A stretch of 64,000 nucleotides of DNA. It comes from Psychrobacter urativorans. GTDB taxonomy: Bacteria > Pseudomonadota > Gammaproteobacteria > Pseudomonadales > Moraxellaceae. Position 1 is the first letter of the stretch. The number at the start of each line of letters is the position of its first letter. The notes under the pieces were generated by a model, which searched no databases, was not told the origin of the DNA, and saw only the letters and a program-made list of their open reading frames with translations. The translations under genes and the position numbers were made by a program. Location of the stretch: contig NZ_CAJHBR010000002.1 in the NCBI RefSeq assembly GCF_904846695.1, positions 233,424 to 297,423 of the forward strand, written 5' to 3'. Positions 46,448 to 55,502 of the stretch are shown here, one piece after another.

Positions 46448-47224
46448 TTATCTAGCTTGCAGTATAGTCGCCGCATCGAGACGAATATAGCGGCCATTCA
46501 TATAGCTATTCTCGATAAGAAAAGCACAAGTAGAGGCAAATTCCTCCATGTTACCCATACGCTTGGGCGCCTCACACATAGCAATCAAAGCTTCGCTAAC
46601 CTTAGTATCGAGTGACTCCACCATAGCAGTTGCAAACATCCCAGGCGCAATAGAATTGACTCGGATAACTAATTTACCAAACTCACGCGCAGCTGGCATA
46701 TTGAGACCATTAACGCCAGATTTTGAGGCTCCATAGGCGCTCTGTCCAATTTGGCCTTCCCAAGCTGCGCCAGAGGAGACATTGACGATGACCCCACGCT
46801 CGCCCTTCTCATCAGGCTCATTTAGCGCCATCTTTTCAGCGCACTTTGACATAACGGTATATAGCCCAATCAAATTTACGTTGATAACTGCCTTAAAATT
46901 GGCTAATGCCGAGGCCTTGCCCTCTCGATCTAGAATCTTTGCCGGAGCAACAATACCTGCCGCATTAATGTCAGCATGGATAGCACCAAATTTAGCGATA
47001 ATGGCGGTAATAGCGTTATCGACCTCTTCCTCAACAGTCACATCAGTGCGACAAAATATGGCATTTTCGCTACCAAGCTCTGCCACAGCAGCCTCTCCTG
47101 CTTGTTGATTCATATCTAGCAAGGCCACCTTAGCGCCTTTATTGCCTACCATGTAGTGAGCCGTTGCCAACCCTAGTCCTGAGGCGCCACCACTAATAAC
47201 GACGACTTTATTGCTTAAATTCAT
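46448..47224 (-). CDS. 3-hydroxyacyl-CoA dehydrogenase, SDR type (HSD17B10-like)
   Basis: 258 residues. Rossmann motif SGGASGLGLATAH (about 11-23), Asp37 in LLDMN selecting NAD, INAAG near 89, IVNVSSGAA near 148, active-site YGASKSG near 161, and PGMFAT near 190. The insertion DREGKAS is typical of the 3-hydroxyacyl-CoA dehydrogenase type 2 group. It would oxidise the 3-hydroxyacyl-CoA formed by the neighbouring hydratase, doing the job usually done by FadB. AAAGGA precedes ATG. Confidence 0.85.
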   Translation of the reverse strand: MNLSNKVVVISGGASGLGLATAHYMVGNKGAKVALLDMNQQAGEAAVAELGSENAIFCRTDVTVEEEVDNAITAIIAKFGAIHADINAAGIVAPAKILDREGKASALANFKAVINVNLIGLYTVMSKCAEKMALNEPDEKGERGVIVNVSSGAAWEGQIGQSAYGASKSGVNGLNMPAAREFGKLVIRVNSIAPGMFATAMVESLDTKVSEALIAMCEAPKRMGNMEEFASTCAFLIENSYMNGRYIRLDAATILQAR

Positions 47225-47347
47225 GATGCATTCCTTTGCCTATTGTCTAAAGAGTGATTTATAACGACTGTCTAAAGTTTATTTAAAGAAGGATATAAAA
47301 AAAGATCTAAAAAACCATATAAAAAGCTATTTAAAATATTATTAAGA

Positions 47348-48148
47348 TTAATAGCCGCGAAACTCTGGTTTACGCTTTTCACTAAAGGCGCTTAGACCTT
47401 CTTGCATATCGTATGAGCGCATATGTCTGCGGAATAGTACTTGCTCTTGTTGCAAGGCATCATCACGCGATTTGTCCGCGCTAGCATTAGCAACTACTTT
47501 CATTCGTTGCAGCGCAATCGGGCTTTTTTCTGCTATCAGCTCTGCTAGTTTTTGTGCTTCTTGTGGCAAGTCAGCAAGGCTGACCACACGATTTACAAAA
47601 CCATAGCCCATCATCTGTGTTGCCGAGAGGGTTTCGCCAGTGAACAGTAAGTATTTTGCGACATTGAGTGGGATTAATCTTGGCAATAGTGCTGCGCCAC
47701 CTGCTCCTGGATAAACCCCATAATTTGCATGAGCATCGCCTATACGTGCGCTGTCCGCGGCTATCACAATATCAGCACACATTGCCGTTTCTAAACCACC
47801 GGCCATAGTAATGCCGTTAATCGCTGCGATGACTGGCTTGGAAAAGTTGCGTAGCACATCAAGCACGTTGACGGTTAAGCGATCAATAAAGTCGGTCTCG
47901 CCAGCAGGGCCATTAGTTGAAGCTAAGATTTCCTTTAGGTCAGCCCCAGCGCAAAAAGCTCTGCCATTACCCGTAATTACCAAAACTTTGACGCTGTCGT
48001 CTACAGCAATTTTTGGCAGTAGCTGTTCATACTTATCCAACATCTCAAGATTAATGGCGTTCATAGCGTCTGGTCTATTGAGAGTAATCCAAGCCACTGG
48101 TCCCACTTGCTTATATTCTAAAGCGTCATTTTTCATCGGTAAGTCCAT
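47348..48148 (-). CDS. Enoyl-CoA hydratase/isomerase family protein
   Basis: 266 residues, crotonase fold. Oxyanion-hole elements are GNGRAFCAGADLKE (about 59-72) and AAINGITMAGGLETAMCADIV (about 107-127). The catalytic Glu is E117-like in GGLETA, and GDAHANYGVYPGAGG follows at about 137-151. Hydrates a 2-enoyl-CoA. Third in the operon after the dehydrogenase. AGGAG lies 8 bp upstream of ATG. Confidence 0.88.
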   Translation of the reverse strand: MDLPMKNDALEYKQVGPVAWITLNRPDAMNAINLEMLDKYEQLLPKIAVDDSVKVLVITGNGRAFCAGADLKEILASTNGPAGETDFIDRLTVNVLDVLRNFSKPVIAAINGITMAGGLETAMCADIVIAADSARIGDAHANYGVYPGAGGAALLPRLIPLNVAKYLLFTGETLSATQMMGYGFVNRVVSLADLPQEAQKLAELIAEKSPIALQRMKVVANASADKSRDDALQQEQVLFRRHMRSYDMQEGLSAFSEKRKPEFRGY

Positions 48149-48278
48149 AGGTGATACTCCTATCTAATGGTATTTGCAAGGCCGTGTTTATAAGTATAAG
48201 TACGGGCTACTCTTAAGCATTTGTTATTAAAACAACTATTAACTATTAACTACTGACTGTTAACGATACCTAACCCCT

Positions 48279-49424
48279 TTATCTAAAGGCTTGAATGCCA
48301 GTAAGGGAACGCGCTATCAATAATTTTTGGATTTCAGTAGTGCCATCAGGGATAGTGCCAATAATTGCTTCTCGAGCTAAGCGCTCCACGATATACTCTT
48401 TGGTCACGCCATTACCGCCATGAATCTGCACGGCATCACGGCAGACTTTGACCGCCATTTCCGTGCTATACCATTTAGCCATAGCGCATTCTTTATCACA
48501 GCGAATGCCTTGATCGATCATAGTGGCAGCTCTTAACGTCAATAATCTAGCAGCATCTATGTTGGTTGCCATATCAGCGATTTTATCGGCTATCAATTGA
48601 TGGCCTGCGATCAGCTTGCCATGTTGAAAGCGCTGTTGGCTGTACTTAATCGACTCTTCCATAGACCTACGAGCAATAGAATAACCCCAAGCCGCCATAT
48701 GGCAGCGGGCACGTTCGAAAGTGATCAAAGTATTTTTTAAGCCCGCTCCCAACTCGCCAATAGTATTACTCACTGGAACACGGACATCAGCAAAGAATAT
48801 TTGTGCTGTGGACTGGCCATTTAATGCCATTTTTTTGATACCTTGCACCTCAATGCCTGGGGTAGTCATATCTACTAAAATATGCGTCAATTCGCCCTCA
48901 GCGGTTTTGCAGGTACATATGAAGATATCCATATGCTCACCATTTGAGATCCAAGTTTTTTCGCCATTGATAATCCAGTCATCGCCATCGCGCACAGCTC
49001 GGGTCCTAGCAGCAGCTACGTCAGATCCTGCATCAGGCTCAGATACCCCAATACCGATAAACAAATCACCCGATAGCAGACTAGGTACATACTTTTCTTT
49101 GATAGGTTCTGATGCGTTTCTAATCAACATATCGGCGCCAGAGACATTAATCAGAATAGGCAACGCCAAATCTATTGAGCTGACGCCTACTTCTTCCCAG
49201 AGTAATAAGTGGGTTACCCAGTCTAAGCCTAAGCCGCCCCATTTCTCAGGAAAAGGGGCTTTGATTAGACCAAACTCTGTCAAAGTCTTCACAAACCCTT
49301 TTAGCATCTCCTTAGGAATAAAACCCTCACCGTGGGCACGCAACTTTGGTTCAATATCATTATCCAAAACTTTTCGTAAGCCTTCTGTGGCCATTTTCTG
49401 CTCTTCTGTCATTAACATGTTCAT
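48279..49424 (-). CDS. Acyl-CoA dehydrogenase
   Basis: 381 residues from the ATG at 49424. FAD-binding segment IGIGVSEPDAGSDVAAARTRA (about 118-138), WISNGEHMDIF near 156, and the C-terminal VQIHGGNGVTKEYIVERLAREA (about 332-353). The catalytic base in this class is a Glu in the ending YIVER region. Introduces the 2,3 double bond into the acyl-CoA and needs an ETF. The open frame extends 24 codons further up, but AAGGAAG lies just before the ATG at 49424, which I take as the start. First gene of the leftward operon, facing the TetR gene. Confidence 0.9.
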   Translation of the reverse strand: MNMLMTEEQKMATEGLRKVLDNDIEPKLRAHGEGFIPKEMLKGFVKTLTEFGLIKAPFPEKWGGLGLDWVTHLLLWEEVGVSSIDLALPILINVSGADMLIRNASEPIKEKYVPSLLSGDLFIGIGVSEPDAGSDVAAARTRAVRDGDDWIINGEKTWISNGEHMDIFICTCKTAEGELTHILVDMTTPGIEVQGIKKMALNGQSTAQIFFADVRVPVSNTIGELGAGLKNTLITFERARCHMAAWGYSIARRSMEESIKYSQQRFQHGKLIAGHQLIADKIADMATNIDAARLLTLRAATMIDQGIRCDKECAMAKWYSTEMAVKVCRDAVQIHGGNGVTKEYIVERLAREAIIGTIPDGTTEIQKLLIARSLTGIQAFR

Positions 49425-49516
49425 GGCTTCCTTGCCTATTTTAGTACGTTTAATAACTTTACTAATGCTATTGGTGCTAGTTTTCAGAGGATGCATTAGA
49501 CTAAAAATAAAATAAT

Positions 49517-49532
49517 GATAATTTAGATTATC
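49517..49532. promoter_or_regulatory. Palindromic operator candidate 1 (GATAAT-N4-ATTATC)
   Basis: GATAATTTAGATTATC, a perfect 6-bp inverted repeat with 4-bp spacer, about 90 bp upstream of the acyl-CoA dehydrogenase start. The same arms recur at 49626-49641. Confidence 0.6.
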
Positions 49533-49625
49533 TTATGCTAAGGTAGAAGAAAACGTATTAAATCAGTGTTTATTACAAATATACTAGGTAGTTCTAATAA
49601 ATATTGCAATTAAATTTATATTAAA

Positions 49626-49641
49626 GATAATTAAGATTATC
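49626..49641. promoter_or_regulatory. Palindromic operator candidate 2 (GATAAT-N4-ATTATC)
   Basis: GATAATTAAGATTATC, identical arms to the copy at 49517, 109 bp away, in the gap between the catabolic operon and the divergent TetR gene. Likely TetR binding sites. Confidence 0.6.
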
Positions 49642-49889
49642 CTTAAATTTTATTACAGTTATTTTTGTTGATATAGATATTTTCTAATGAGTAGTTTATG
49701 TATATCCGTAGACGCTGTCAGTCCCCCACTTTACAACAGCAGTATTTCCACCCTTTATTTCTATAAGTATTAGTCGATAAGCCATTAAAGATAGTTTTAT
49801 AAGTAACTAAAACACGCCGTGCCTCACTAGGTACTAGATAGGAAATTACAAAGTAGTGCAACGCAAGCTGTGAGACTGGAGGATAAGAA

Positions 49890-50531
49890 ATGCAAGACAA
49901 AGATCTGCACCATAAAACGCTGAATAAAGCATTAAAACCAATATCAGCGATGCGACCGGCAACTTTAGATAAGCTTGAAAAAGCAGTGCTACTGTTATTC
50001 TCGAATCATGATCCTACTGAAGTCAGCATGATACAGATAGCTCGTACAGCAAATATGTCATTAAAGACTCTGTATAACTATTTTGGTGACAAGCAAACCA
50101 TCATTTATACTATTTTAAATAGAGTATTAGGCCGTCTAGCAGTCCGTATGATTGATCATTTGCAAGGTATCGATAGCGTTAGAGACCGTCTGCGTAAAAC
50201 GCTTTGGGTGTTCTTTGATTTTATTGATAAAAGCCCAGATGCTATGATGGTATTGTCCACAGCAGTGCCCGCCTCTCGTTATCGAGAGATAGCTATTTAT
50301 GATAATAAAGAGTTGGTTGATTCTTTTATGCAAGTATTAGGCGATGGACAGCAACAAGGTATATTGAATGACACTGTGCCTTTGTTCGTTTTATTCGATG
50401 TGTTTATAGCTTTTATTAGCCGCTTAGGACTCATGCATATCATACGCAAAAATCCAGATTCTCTGAATGAGAACTTTGATGGGCTATTTACTATTTTATG
50501 GCGGGCTATTAGCAATCCTGAAATAGATTAA
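49890..50531 (+). CDS. TetR-family transcriptional regulator
   Basis: 213 residues. The N-terminal helix-turn-helix (about 20-70) has the TetR pattern: LEKAVLLLFSNHDPTEVSM, IARTANMSLKTLYNYFGDKQ, then TIIYTILNRVL. The C-terminal 140 residues form the ligand and dimer domain. It diverges from the acyl-CoA operon, with two identical palindromes in between. Repression of that operon, relieved by an acyl-CoA ligand, is inferred. GGAGG lies 8 bp before ATG. Confidence 0.88.
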   Translation: MQDKDLHHKTLNKALKPISAMRPATLDKLEKAVLLLFSNHDPTEVSMIQIARTANMSLKTLYNYFGDKQTIIYTILNRVLGRLAVRMIDHLQGIDSVRDRLRKTLWVFFDFIDKSPDAMMVLSTAVPASRYREIAIYDNKELVDSFMQVLGDGQQQGILNDTVPLFVLFDVFIAFISRLGLMHIIRKNPDSLNENFDGLFTILWRAISNPEID

Positions 50532-50712
50532 TATAATCACTATAAAATATTAGCTTAATAATTGAAGGGCTACTGGGATCAATTTTGTGTAGCTTCTAGA
50601 AACGCAGCATGCAAGGGAGATTTATACCAGCAGCACGCTGTAATGGATGGTCTCTTTTTATTTAGGATTAACTCCAGTAAAAAATATAACTACCCTATAA
50701 CTTGGCCTAAAA

Positions 50713-50748
50713 AATAAAACCTTAGCAATTACTTACTAAGGTTTTATT
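50713..50748. terminator. Bidirectional terminator between tetR and the M14 gene
   Basis: Perfect 13-bp stem (AATAAAACCTTAG with CTAAGGTTTTATT) and 10-nt loop between two convergent genes. Confidence 0.8.
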
Positions 50749-50766
50749 AATTTCAATGACTTAAGT

Positions 50767-50834
50767 CACTACTTAACATAAGTCACTAATTAACGTAAAT
50801 CACTACTTAACATAAATCACTACTTAACGTAAAT
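50767..50834. repeat. 17-bp tandem repeat, four copies, ending in the M14 gene
   Basis: Units at 50767, 50784, 50801 and 50818 of CACTACTTAACATAAAT type with 1-3 changes. The last unit covers the final codons and stop of the carboxypeptidase gene, so the array seems to have grown from the gene's 3' end. Confidence 0.85.
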
Positions 50835-51960
50835 CATCAAAGACCGCCAACATAGCGACTAACGAGGCTTCGCCTAATTTAATACAGCGCTCTGGCGACC
50901 AACCGGTATCAGCATCGGGAAGGTTATTGTTATCTATAAATGGCATCTCCAAAGTATTAGCCAGACAGTCAAAACGTTCGGCAACCCAATGGGTAGCCAG
51001 AGTCATATTAGCTTTGCCCGGTGCATCAACCTGATAGCCTTCTTTAGTCTGAAAGTCGGCACTGGCTAGTTTTAACACTTCTGCAAATCTATCGCGTAGA
51101 CCTGCAAGGCGGTCATTATAACTCGGCGTACCTTGAGAGCCGGCAAGGAATACAAAAGGTATTTCTTCATCACCGTGCACATCATAAAACAGATCAACAC
51201 CAGTATCTTCCATTTTATTAATCACATAAAAAACTTCAGGGCTCTCTTCTAAACTTGGATCTGACCAAGCACGGTTTAGGTTAGTGCCGACTGCGTTAGT
51301 CCGCAGATGACCACGCACACTACCATCAGGATTCATATTAGGCACAATATAGAAGTTGGCTTTGTCTAGTAGCAGCTTAGCAGTGGCATTATCACTATCT
51401 AATAAGCTATGCAGCAGACCTTCGACTAACCATTCCGCCATAGTCTCACCAGGATGCTGACGAGCCGTAATCCAAATATTGCGCTTGCTTTCACTATCGC
51501 TATCGTCATCACTAATTTTAACTAAAGTTAAGTCGCGCTTGTCCAAGGTCTCGCCTAAATGCTCTAAAGTCACTAACGGATGCATTTGTACAGCGGCTAA
51601 TAAATCTTGATGACGCTCGTAACTATACGGGGCAAAAAAAGCAATTTGAATGGTTTCACATTCCATATCTACCATTATGGTTAGCTTGCCATCTTTATAA
51701 GAGGTGGGCAGACGGAACCAATATTCACGATCGTATGAGGCCACTGCTTGATAATTATCCCATCCTGCTGGGAATGCTGCTTGCCCTGCGTTGAGAATAT
51801 TAAGCACATATTGCTCATCGATCTGTCCGGTTAGACGAAAGTTAAACCATTGAAAAAACTCGCCGCCAACGTCTGGGCGAATAGCCAATTGGATATTTTT
51901 TTTATCTTCTAAGCTAATGACTTCAATATTACCGGCATCAAAATTAGCACTGATATGCAT
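50824..51960 (-). CDS. M14-family zinc carboxypeptidase (cytosolic carboxypeptidase-like)
   Basis: 378 residues. An N-terminal beta domain (about 1-125) carries GEFFQWFNFRL and AFFAPYSYERH, the conserved region of cytosolic carboxypeptidases. The zinc site is RQHPGETMAEW (HxxE, about 168) with the third His in FYDVHGDEE (about 257). NMNPDG and GTNLNRAW (about 210-230) bind the substrate C-terminus. Cuts C-terminal residues from peptides; bacterial members are close to the deglutamylase family, but the substrate is not known. AAGGA precedes ATG. Confidence 0.9.
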   Translation of the reverse strand: MHISANFDAGNIEVISLEDKKNIQLAIRPDVGGEFFQWFNFRLTGQIDEQYVLNILNAGQAAFPAGWDNYQAVASYDREYWFRLPTSYKDGKLTIMVDMECETIQIAFFAPYSYERHQDLLAAVQMHPLVTLEHLGETLDKRDLTLVKISDDDSDSESKRNIWITARQHPGETMAEWLVEGLLHSLLDSDNATAKLLLDKANFYIVPNMNPDGSVRGHLRTNAVGTNLNRAWSDPSLEESPEVFYVINKMEDTGVDLFYDVHGDEEIPFVFLAGSQGTPSYNDRLAGLRDRFAEVLKLASADFQTKEGYQVDAPGKANMTLATHWVAERFDCLANTLEMPFIDNNNLPDADTGWSPERCIKLGEASLVAMLAVFDDLR

Positions 51961-52233
51961 GATTTTTCCTTAATTAGTTATTGTCATAAATTAGAGGGTA
52001 CGGGCCAGCAGAATCCTTGTATTGCTACTAAACCTTGAACTTGGGTAAGCGAATTATGACTCAAGTTATATAAAGATTCGCTGTCTATTACTCAATTAGA
52101 TTGAACAAAATTAACTATAGCCCAACCAATCGAATCAGCTATTGTAGCTGATAAGCTTAGGTTACCGAAACCCTGTTGGCTAGATAGTAATAACCACTAG
52201 TAAACGAAACGGCAAGTGCCCGAAATAGTCCTG

Positions 52234-52893
52234 TTAAAAGATAGCCACATCATCACCCTCTTGCCATGGCTGAAACTTAGTCATAGCTTGTACAAACAAG
52301 GGGTGCTGTAACCAGTGTTGTAACCATAGCTGTAGCTTTGGGTAAGGTAGACTATAAAAAACCTGACGATCTACATGAGCGAATTGGCGCACAAAAGGCA
52401 TTATGCCAATATCAGCAATACTTGGACTGCTGCCTAACAGGTAAGTATTTTTAGTCAGTAGCGATTCTAGAAGCTGTAAAAAGACCTCGCCTTGTTGCCG
52501 ATATTCTATCTGCGTCCTCTCAGGATGACGATCGGCATACTTATAGCGATTGAGCCAAAGTTTAAAGTCATTATCGTTTTGCTCGATCAAGGCCTTAGCT
52601 TGCAGGGAAACGCATGCTACCAAAAGCCCTTGCGGATCTTGCTGCTCAAGCGCCCATCTCATTATCTCCACGCTCTCTGCAATCACCGTACCATCAACGA
52701 GCTGTAACACTGGCACAGTGCCTTTCGGGCTAATCTCAAGCATCTGAGCTGGCTTGTTCTTTAGCACTATCTCCCGCAGCTCTACTGATAACTCAGCAAA
52801 TAGTAAACCAAGACGGGCGCGCATAGCATAAGGACAGCGACGAAAAGAGTACAGCAGAGGAAGTGAGGAAGTCATAGCTAAAACAGAGCTCAT
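52234..52893 (-). CDS. Glutathione S-transferase family protein
   Basis: 219 residues. Thioredoxin-like N-terminal domain with LYSFRRCPYAMRARL (Cys near 20, as in Omega/Zeta-like types) and the cis-Pro signature GTVPVLQL (about 58-65) followed by ES in VIAESVEIMRW. The C-terminal helical domain (about 95-215) includes SIADIGIMPF. Conjugates or reduces with glutathione; substrate not known. The starts at 52893 and 52875 are both possible. No partner gene. Confidence 0.85.
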   Translation of the reverse strand: MSSVLAMTSSLPLLYSFRRCPYAMRARLGLLFAELSVELREIVLKNKPAQMLEISPKGTVPVLQLVDGTVIAESVEIMRWALEQQDPQGLLVACVSLQAKALIEQNDNDFKLWLNRYKYADRHPERTQIEYRQQGEVFLQLLESLLTKNTYLLGSSPSIADIGIMPFVRQFAHVDRQVFYSLPYPKLQLWLQHWLQHPLFVQAMTKFQPWQEGDDVAIF

Positions 52894-53164
52894 AGAAAGT
52901 TACCGCCGTTAAAACAAAATGAATGAGGATAAAGAGTTCACAAAATGGTTTAAGCACTCAGTTATTAACCAGCAACTATTGAAAAAATAGCTTTTATAGC
53001 TTAGGCTCAATTCTGCTTGACAATAACTGATGATTTATCATTACAATAGCCCTATCTAGGGTCATAATCTCTGGTTAATCATCAAACTATAAAAGCCATC
53101 TAGTTCACTGGCAATAGCACTACTTTTACTAAATTGGCATAACTTAACGCTTACGCTATTACTC

Positions 53165-53215
53165 ACAAACTGTCACTTGCAGACTATTATTTGCAAACTG
53201 TCATTTGCAGACTTT
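53165..53215. repeat. Short imperfect repeat upstream of exoX
   Basis: A 14-15 bp unit (CAAACTGTCACTTG, GCAGACTATTATTT, GCAAACTGTCATTT, GCAGACT) repeated with change, about 50 bp ahead of the exoX start. Confidence 0.6.
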
Positions 53216-53260
53216 CAAATCACAAGCACTACTGATAACTCAACGCTATAGAGGCTTATA

Positions 53261-53968
53261 ATGACCACATATATACTTGATACAGAAACCACGGGCCTTA
53301 TTGAACCACACATGACTGAAGCGGCCTACTCTATTATTGATTTAAATAATGGTAAGGTAGCAGTATTGCAAGAGCCACGAGCTAAGCGTTTTAACCCTCT
53401 AAAAGAAATCAGCTTAGGGTCTATGGCGATATCACATATATGTGAGGAGGATATCGCCAATGAGTCCCCTCATACAGACTTTAAACTGCCCAGCAATGTC
53501 GAGTATTTAGTAGGTCATAATATCGATTTTGATATGCAGGTTTTACATAATGCTGGCGTCACACATACGCCTAAATTGATATGTACTTTTGCTATGGCAA
53601 GCCATCTGCTACCTGCCCTCGATAGCCATAAGTTAGTATCTCTACTTTATTACTTCCATCGTGATATCGCGCGCACTCAAGCAAAGCAAGCACACGCCGC
53701 TATTGCTGATATTTACTTCACTCAGCTGGTGCTTAGCAGTCTAATTGACTTAGCTAATAATCAAGGTCATGCCATCACTGACGTGGCTAGCTTATATGAC
53801 TTTAGCCAGAAGGCACGTATACCTACTCACTTGAGTTTTGGTAAACATAAAGGCGAGGCTATTGCAGATTTAGCGAGCAGTTCTGATGGGGCGGGCTATC
53901 TTAAATGGCTGCTTAAGCAGGACAGTGTCGATCCGTACTTAGCTCAAGCCTGCAAGCAGGCATTGTAA
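53261..53968 (+). CDS. exoX: Exodeoxyribonuclease X-like 3'-5' exonuclease
   Basis: 235 residues. DEDD exonuclease: ILDTETTGL (residues 5-13), VGHNIDFDMQVL (about 87-98), HAAIADIYFT (about 146-155). The C-terminal DUF3820 domain LSFGKHKGEAIADLA and YLKWLLKQ (about 192-222) is the second domain seen in E. coli ExoX. Removes nucleotides from DNA 3' ends and works in mismatch repair and UV tolerance. GAGG lies before ATG. A dead, close copy of its first third is at 7359-7511. Confidence 0.87.
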   Translation: MTTYILDTETTGLIEPHMTEAAYSIIDLNNGKVAVLQEPRAKRFNPLKEISLGSMAISHICEEDIANESPHTDFKLPSNVEYLVGHNIDFDMQVLHNAGVTHTPKLICTFAMASHLLPALDSHKLVSLLYYFHRDIARTQAKQAHAAIADIYFTQLVLSSLIDLANNQGHAITDVASLYDFSQKARIPTHLSFGKHKGEAIADLASSSDGAGYLKWLLKQDSVDPYLAQACKQAL

Positions 53969-54120
53969 TTGTAGCAATCGTTATCAATAGAGTTATGCAG
54001 CAAGTTTTCTTACTACCAACTGTATTTTTTATAGAACTTAGCCGCTTGTACAATGGCTATTTATAAGCCAACAACGTAGCAAGCAAACCCTATAATAATT
54101 TTATGTCAGTACTATAGCAA

Positions 54121-54174
54121 CGCCTGTGTCTCGAGCAGCGCCTGTGTCTTGAGCAGTGCCTGTGTCTTGGCTAG
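54121..54174. repeat. 18-bp tandem repeat, three copies
   Basis: CGCCTGTGTCTCGAGCAG and two variants, in the gene-free space between exoX and the terminator at 54190. Confidence 0.85.
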
Positions 54175-54189
54175 GGAAATCGCATAAAA

Positions 54190-54214
54190 AAAGCCTTGCG
54201 TATAGCAAGGCTTT
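54190..54214 (-). terminator. Terminator of the Lys/Asp-rich repeat gene
   Basis: AAAGCCTTGC pairs with GCAAGGCTTT around a 5-nt loop. The A run on the plus strand gives the U tract for the leftward gene at 54232. Confidence 0.88.
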
Positions 54215-54231
54215 ATCTAACTCTCAAACAA

Positions 54232-54726
54232 CTAATCTTTATTACGAGCTTGTTTGATAGTTTTAGCCGCTGATTCCATAGTATCAGCTGCTATATCAGC
54301 TAGTGTTCCAACAACCCCTTTAGCCTTCGTAGTAGCAGCTTCAACTAAAGAAGTCTTGCCCTCTTCATTAGATTTTTTAGACTCTTTGTCGCCTTCATCA
54401 TCAGACTTGTCAACGTCTTCATCATCAGAGTCATCAGATTTCTTAGACTCTTTGCTAGCTTTATCATCCGACTTGTGAGCGTCTTTACTGGCTTTATCAT
54501 CCGACTTGTCAGCGTCTTTACTGGCTTTATCACCAGACTTGTCAGCGTCTTTACTGGCTTTATCGTCCGACTTATTAGCGTCTTTACTGGCTTTATCGTC
54601 CGACTTGTTAGTGTCTTTGCTAGCTTTATCGTCCGACTTATTAACGTCTTTATTGTCTTTGGCTTCTAATCCTTCATTATCAGTCTGCTTAGGCTTCTTC
54701 TCATCTGTAGATTTATTATTGCTCAT
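54232..54726 (-). CDS. Highly charged Lys/Asp/Ser repeat protein, function unknown
   Basis: 164 residues, no signal peptide. Residues 25-95 are six copies of an 11-residue unit (DDKASKDANKS with changes, 33-bp DNA repeat), then SDDEDVDKSDDEG acidic runs. A short amphipathic helix follows at the end (VEAATTKAKGVVGTLADIAA, about 120-140). Such sequences are disordered with helical ends and resemble desiccation or stress proteins in character, but I recognise no family. AGAGGT precedes ATG. It lies near the trehalose genes, but no link is shown. Confidence 0.7.
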   Translation of the reverse strand: MSNNKSTDEKKPKQTDNEGLEAKDNKDVNKSDDKASKDTNKSDDKASKDANKSDDKASKDADKSGDKASKDADKSDDKASKDAHKSDDKASKESKKSDDSDDEDVDKSDDEGDKESKKSNEEGKTSLVEAATTKAKGVVGTLADIAADTMESAAKTIKQARNKD

Positions 54727-55130
54727 GATTTAACACCTCTTATTTAATTGTTTTTAGTTTTGTAGTGCTAGTACTGAGCTTACTCCCTTACTCCTTTAGC
54801 TGTCTGTATCTCATAAGTTTCAATAGGTAAACCATGTTTACTCAATTTAAGATAATTTTACACTCTGACTGTAGCCTACTAACCATTATTCTATGACCAC
54901 CGATGACTTGTATTAGGCTAATCCTTAGCAGCATTTAAAAACGCTTTAAGCCTTGCTATGCTAGCTCTGTATAGCTATTAGCTTATTAATATAATCCGCC
55001 AATATAGTTTAATAAGTTAAAGATAAACTACTGCTTTGAGCAACCTAACCATTTAACTTCTAAGCACCATTGTATTAATATTAGATGTCCTTTGTTTTAC
55101 TATCAAAACCATTAGAATATATCAAAAAAC
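54727..55130. other. Gene-free interval
   Basis: No gene, repeat or known motif seen. AT-rich; it includes the likely promoter of the repeat protein near 54740-54800. Confidence 0.35.
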
Positions 55131-55173
55131 AAAAACCCTTCACCCTATCTAGGTAGTGGCGCTAAGGGTTTTT
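55131..55173. terminator. Orphan hairpin terminator
   Basis: AAAAACCCTT pairs with AAGGGTTTTT around a 23-nt loop. No gene ends nearby (the nearest are over 300 bp away); it may mark the end of a lost gene. Confidence 0.55.
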
Positions 55174-55502
55174 GTGCTTTTTATTTTATCAAATGCACAC
55201 TTGCAAAAGTGTGCCTCCAATCTATAAGGAGAGCATGATTATTGGCAACACAAAAGATTAACATTATTCTTAACGAGTTACAAAATTGATGCCAAACTGA
55301 CCATTGTCGCCAATGAATCATAATTAATTTTATGGCAGACTTATCATTAACTTAGATTGCTTATTATTAATATTAACGCCTGTTGAACAGCAATTAAGCA
55401 TTAAAAACCGGTCAACTTTTGACAAATAGTTTAACGCTAAGCTGGCTTAAATTAGGCGAAGGATAATAGCCTATTAAAAATATTAGTTAAAAAGGGATAA
55501 GC

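Noticed and set aside
49425..49496. 24-residue N-terminal extension of the acyl-CoA dehydrogenase
   Set aside because: AAGGAAG lies just before the internal ATG at 49424 and the extension does not look like the family.
54254..54733. Several plus-strand frames opposite the Lys/Asp repeat gene
   Set aside because: Antisense shadows of the 33-bp repeat.
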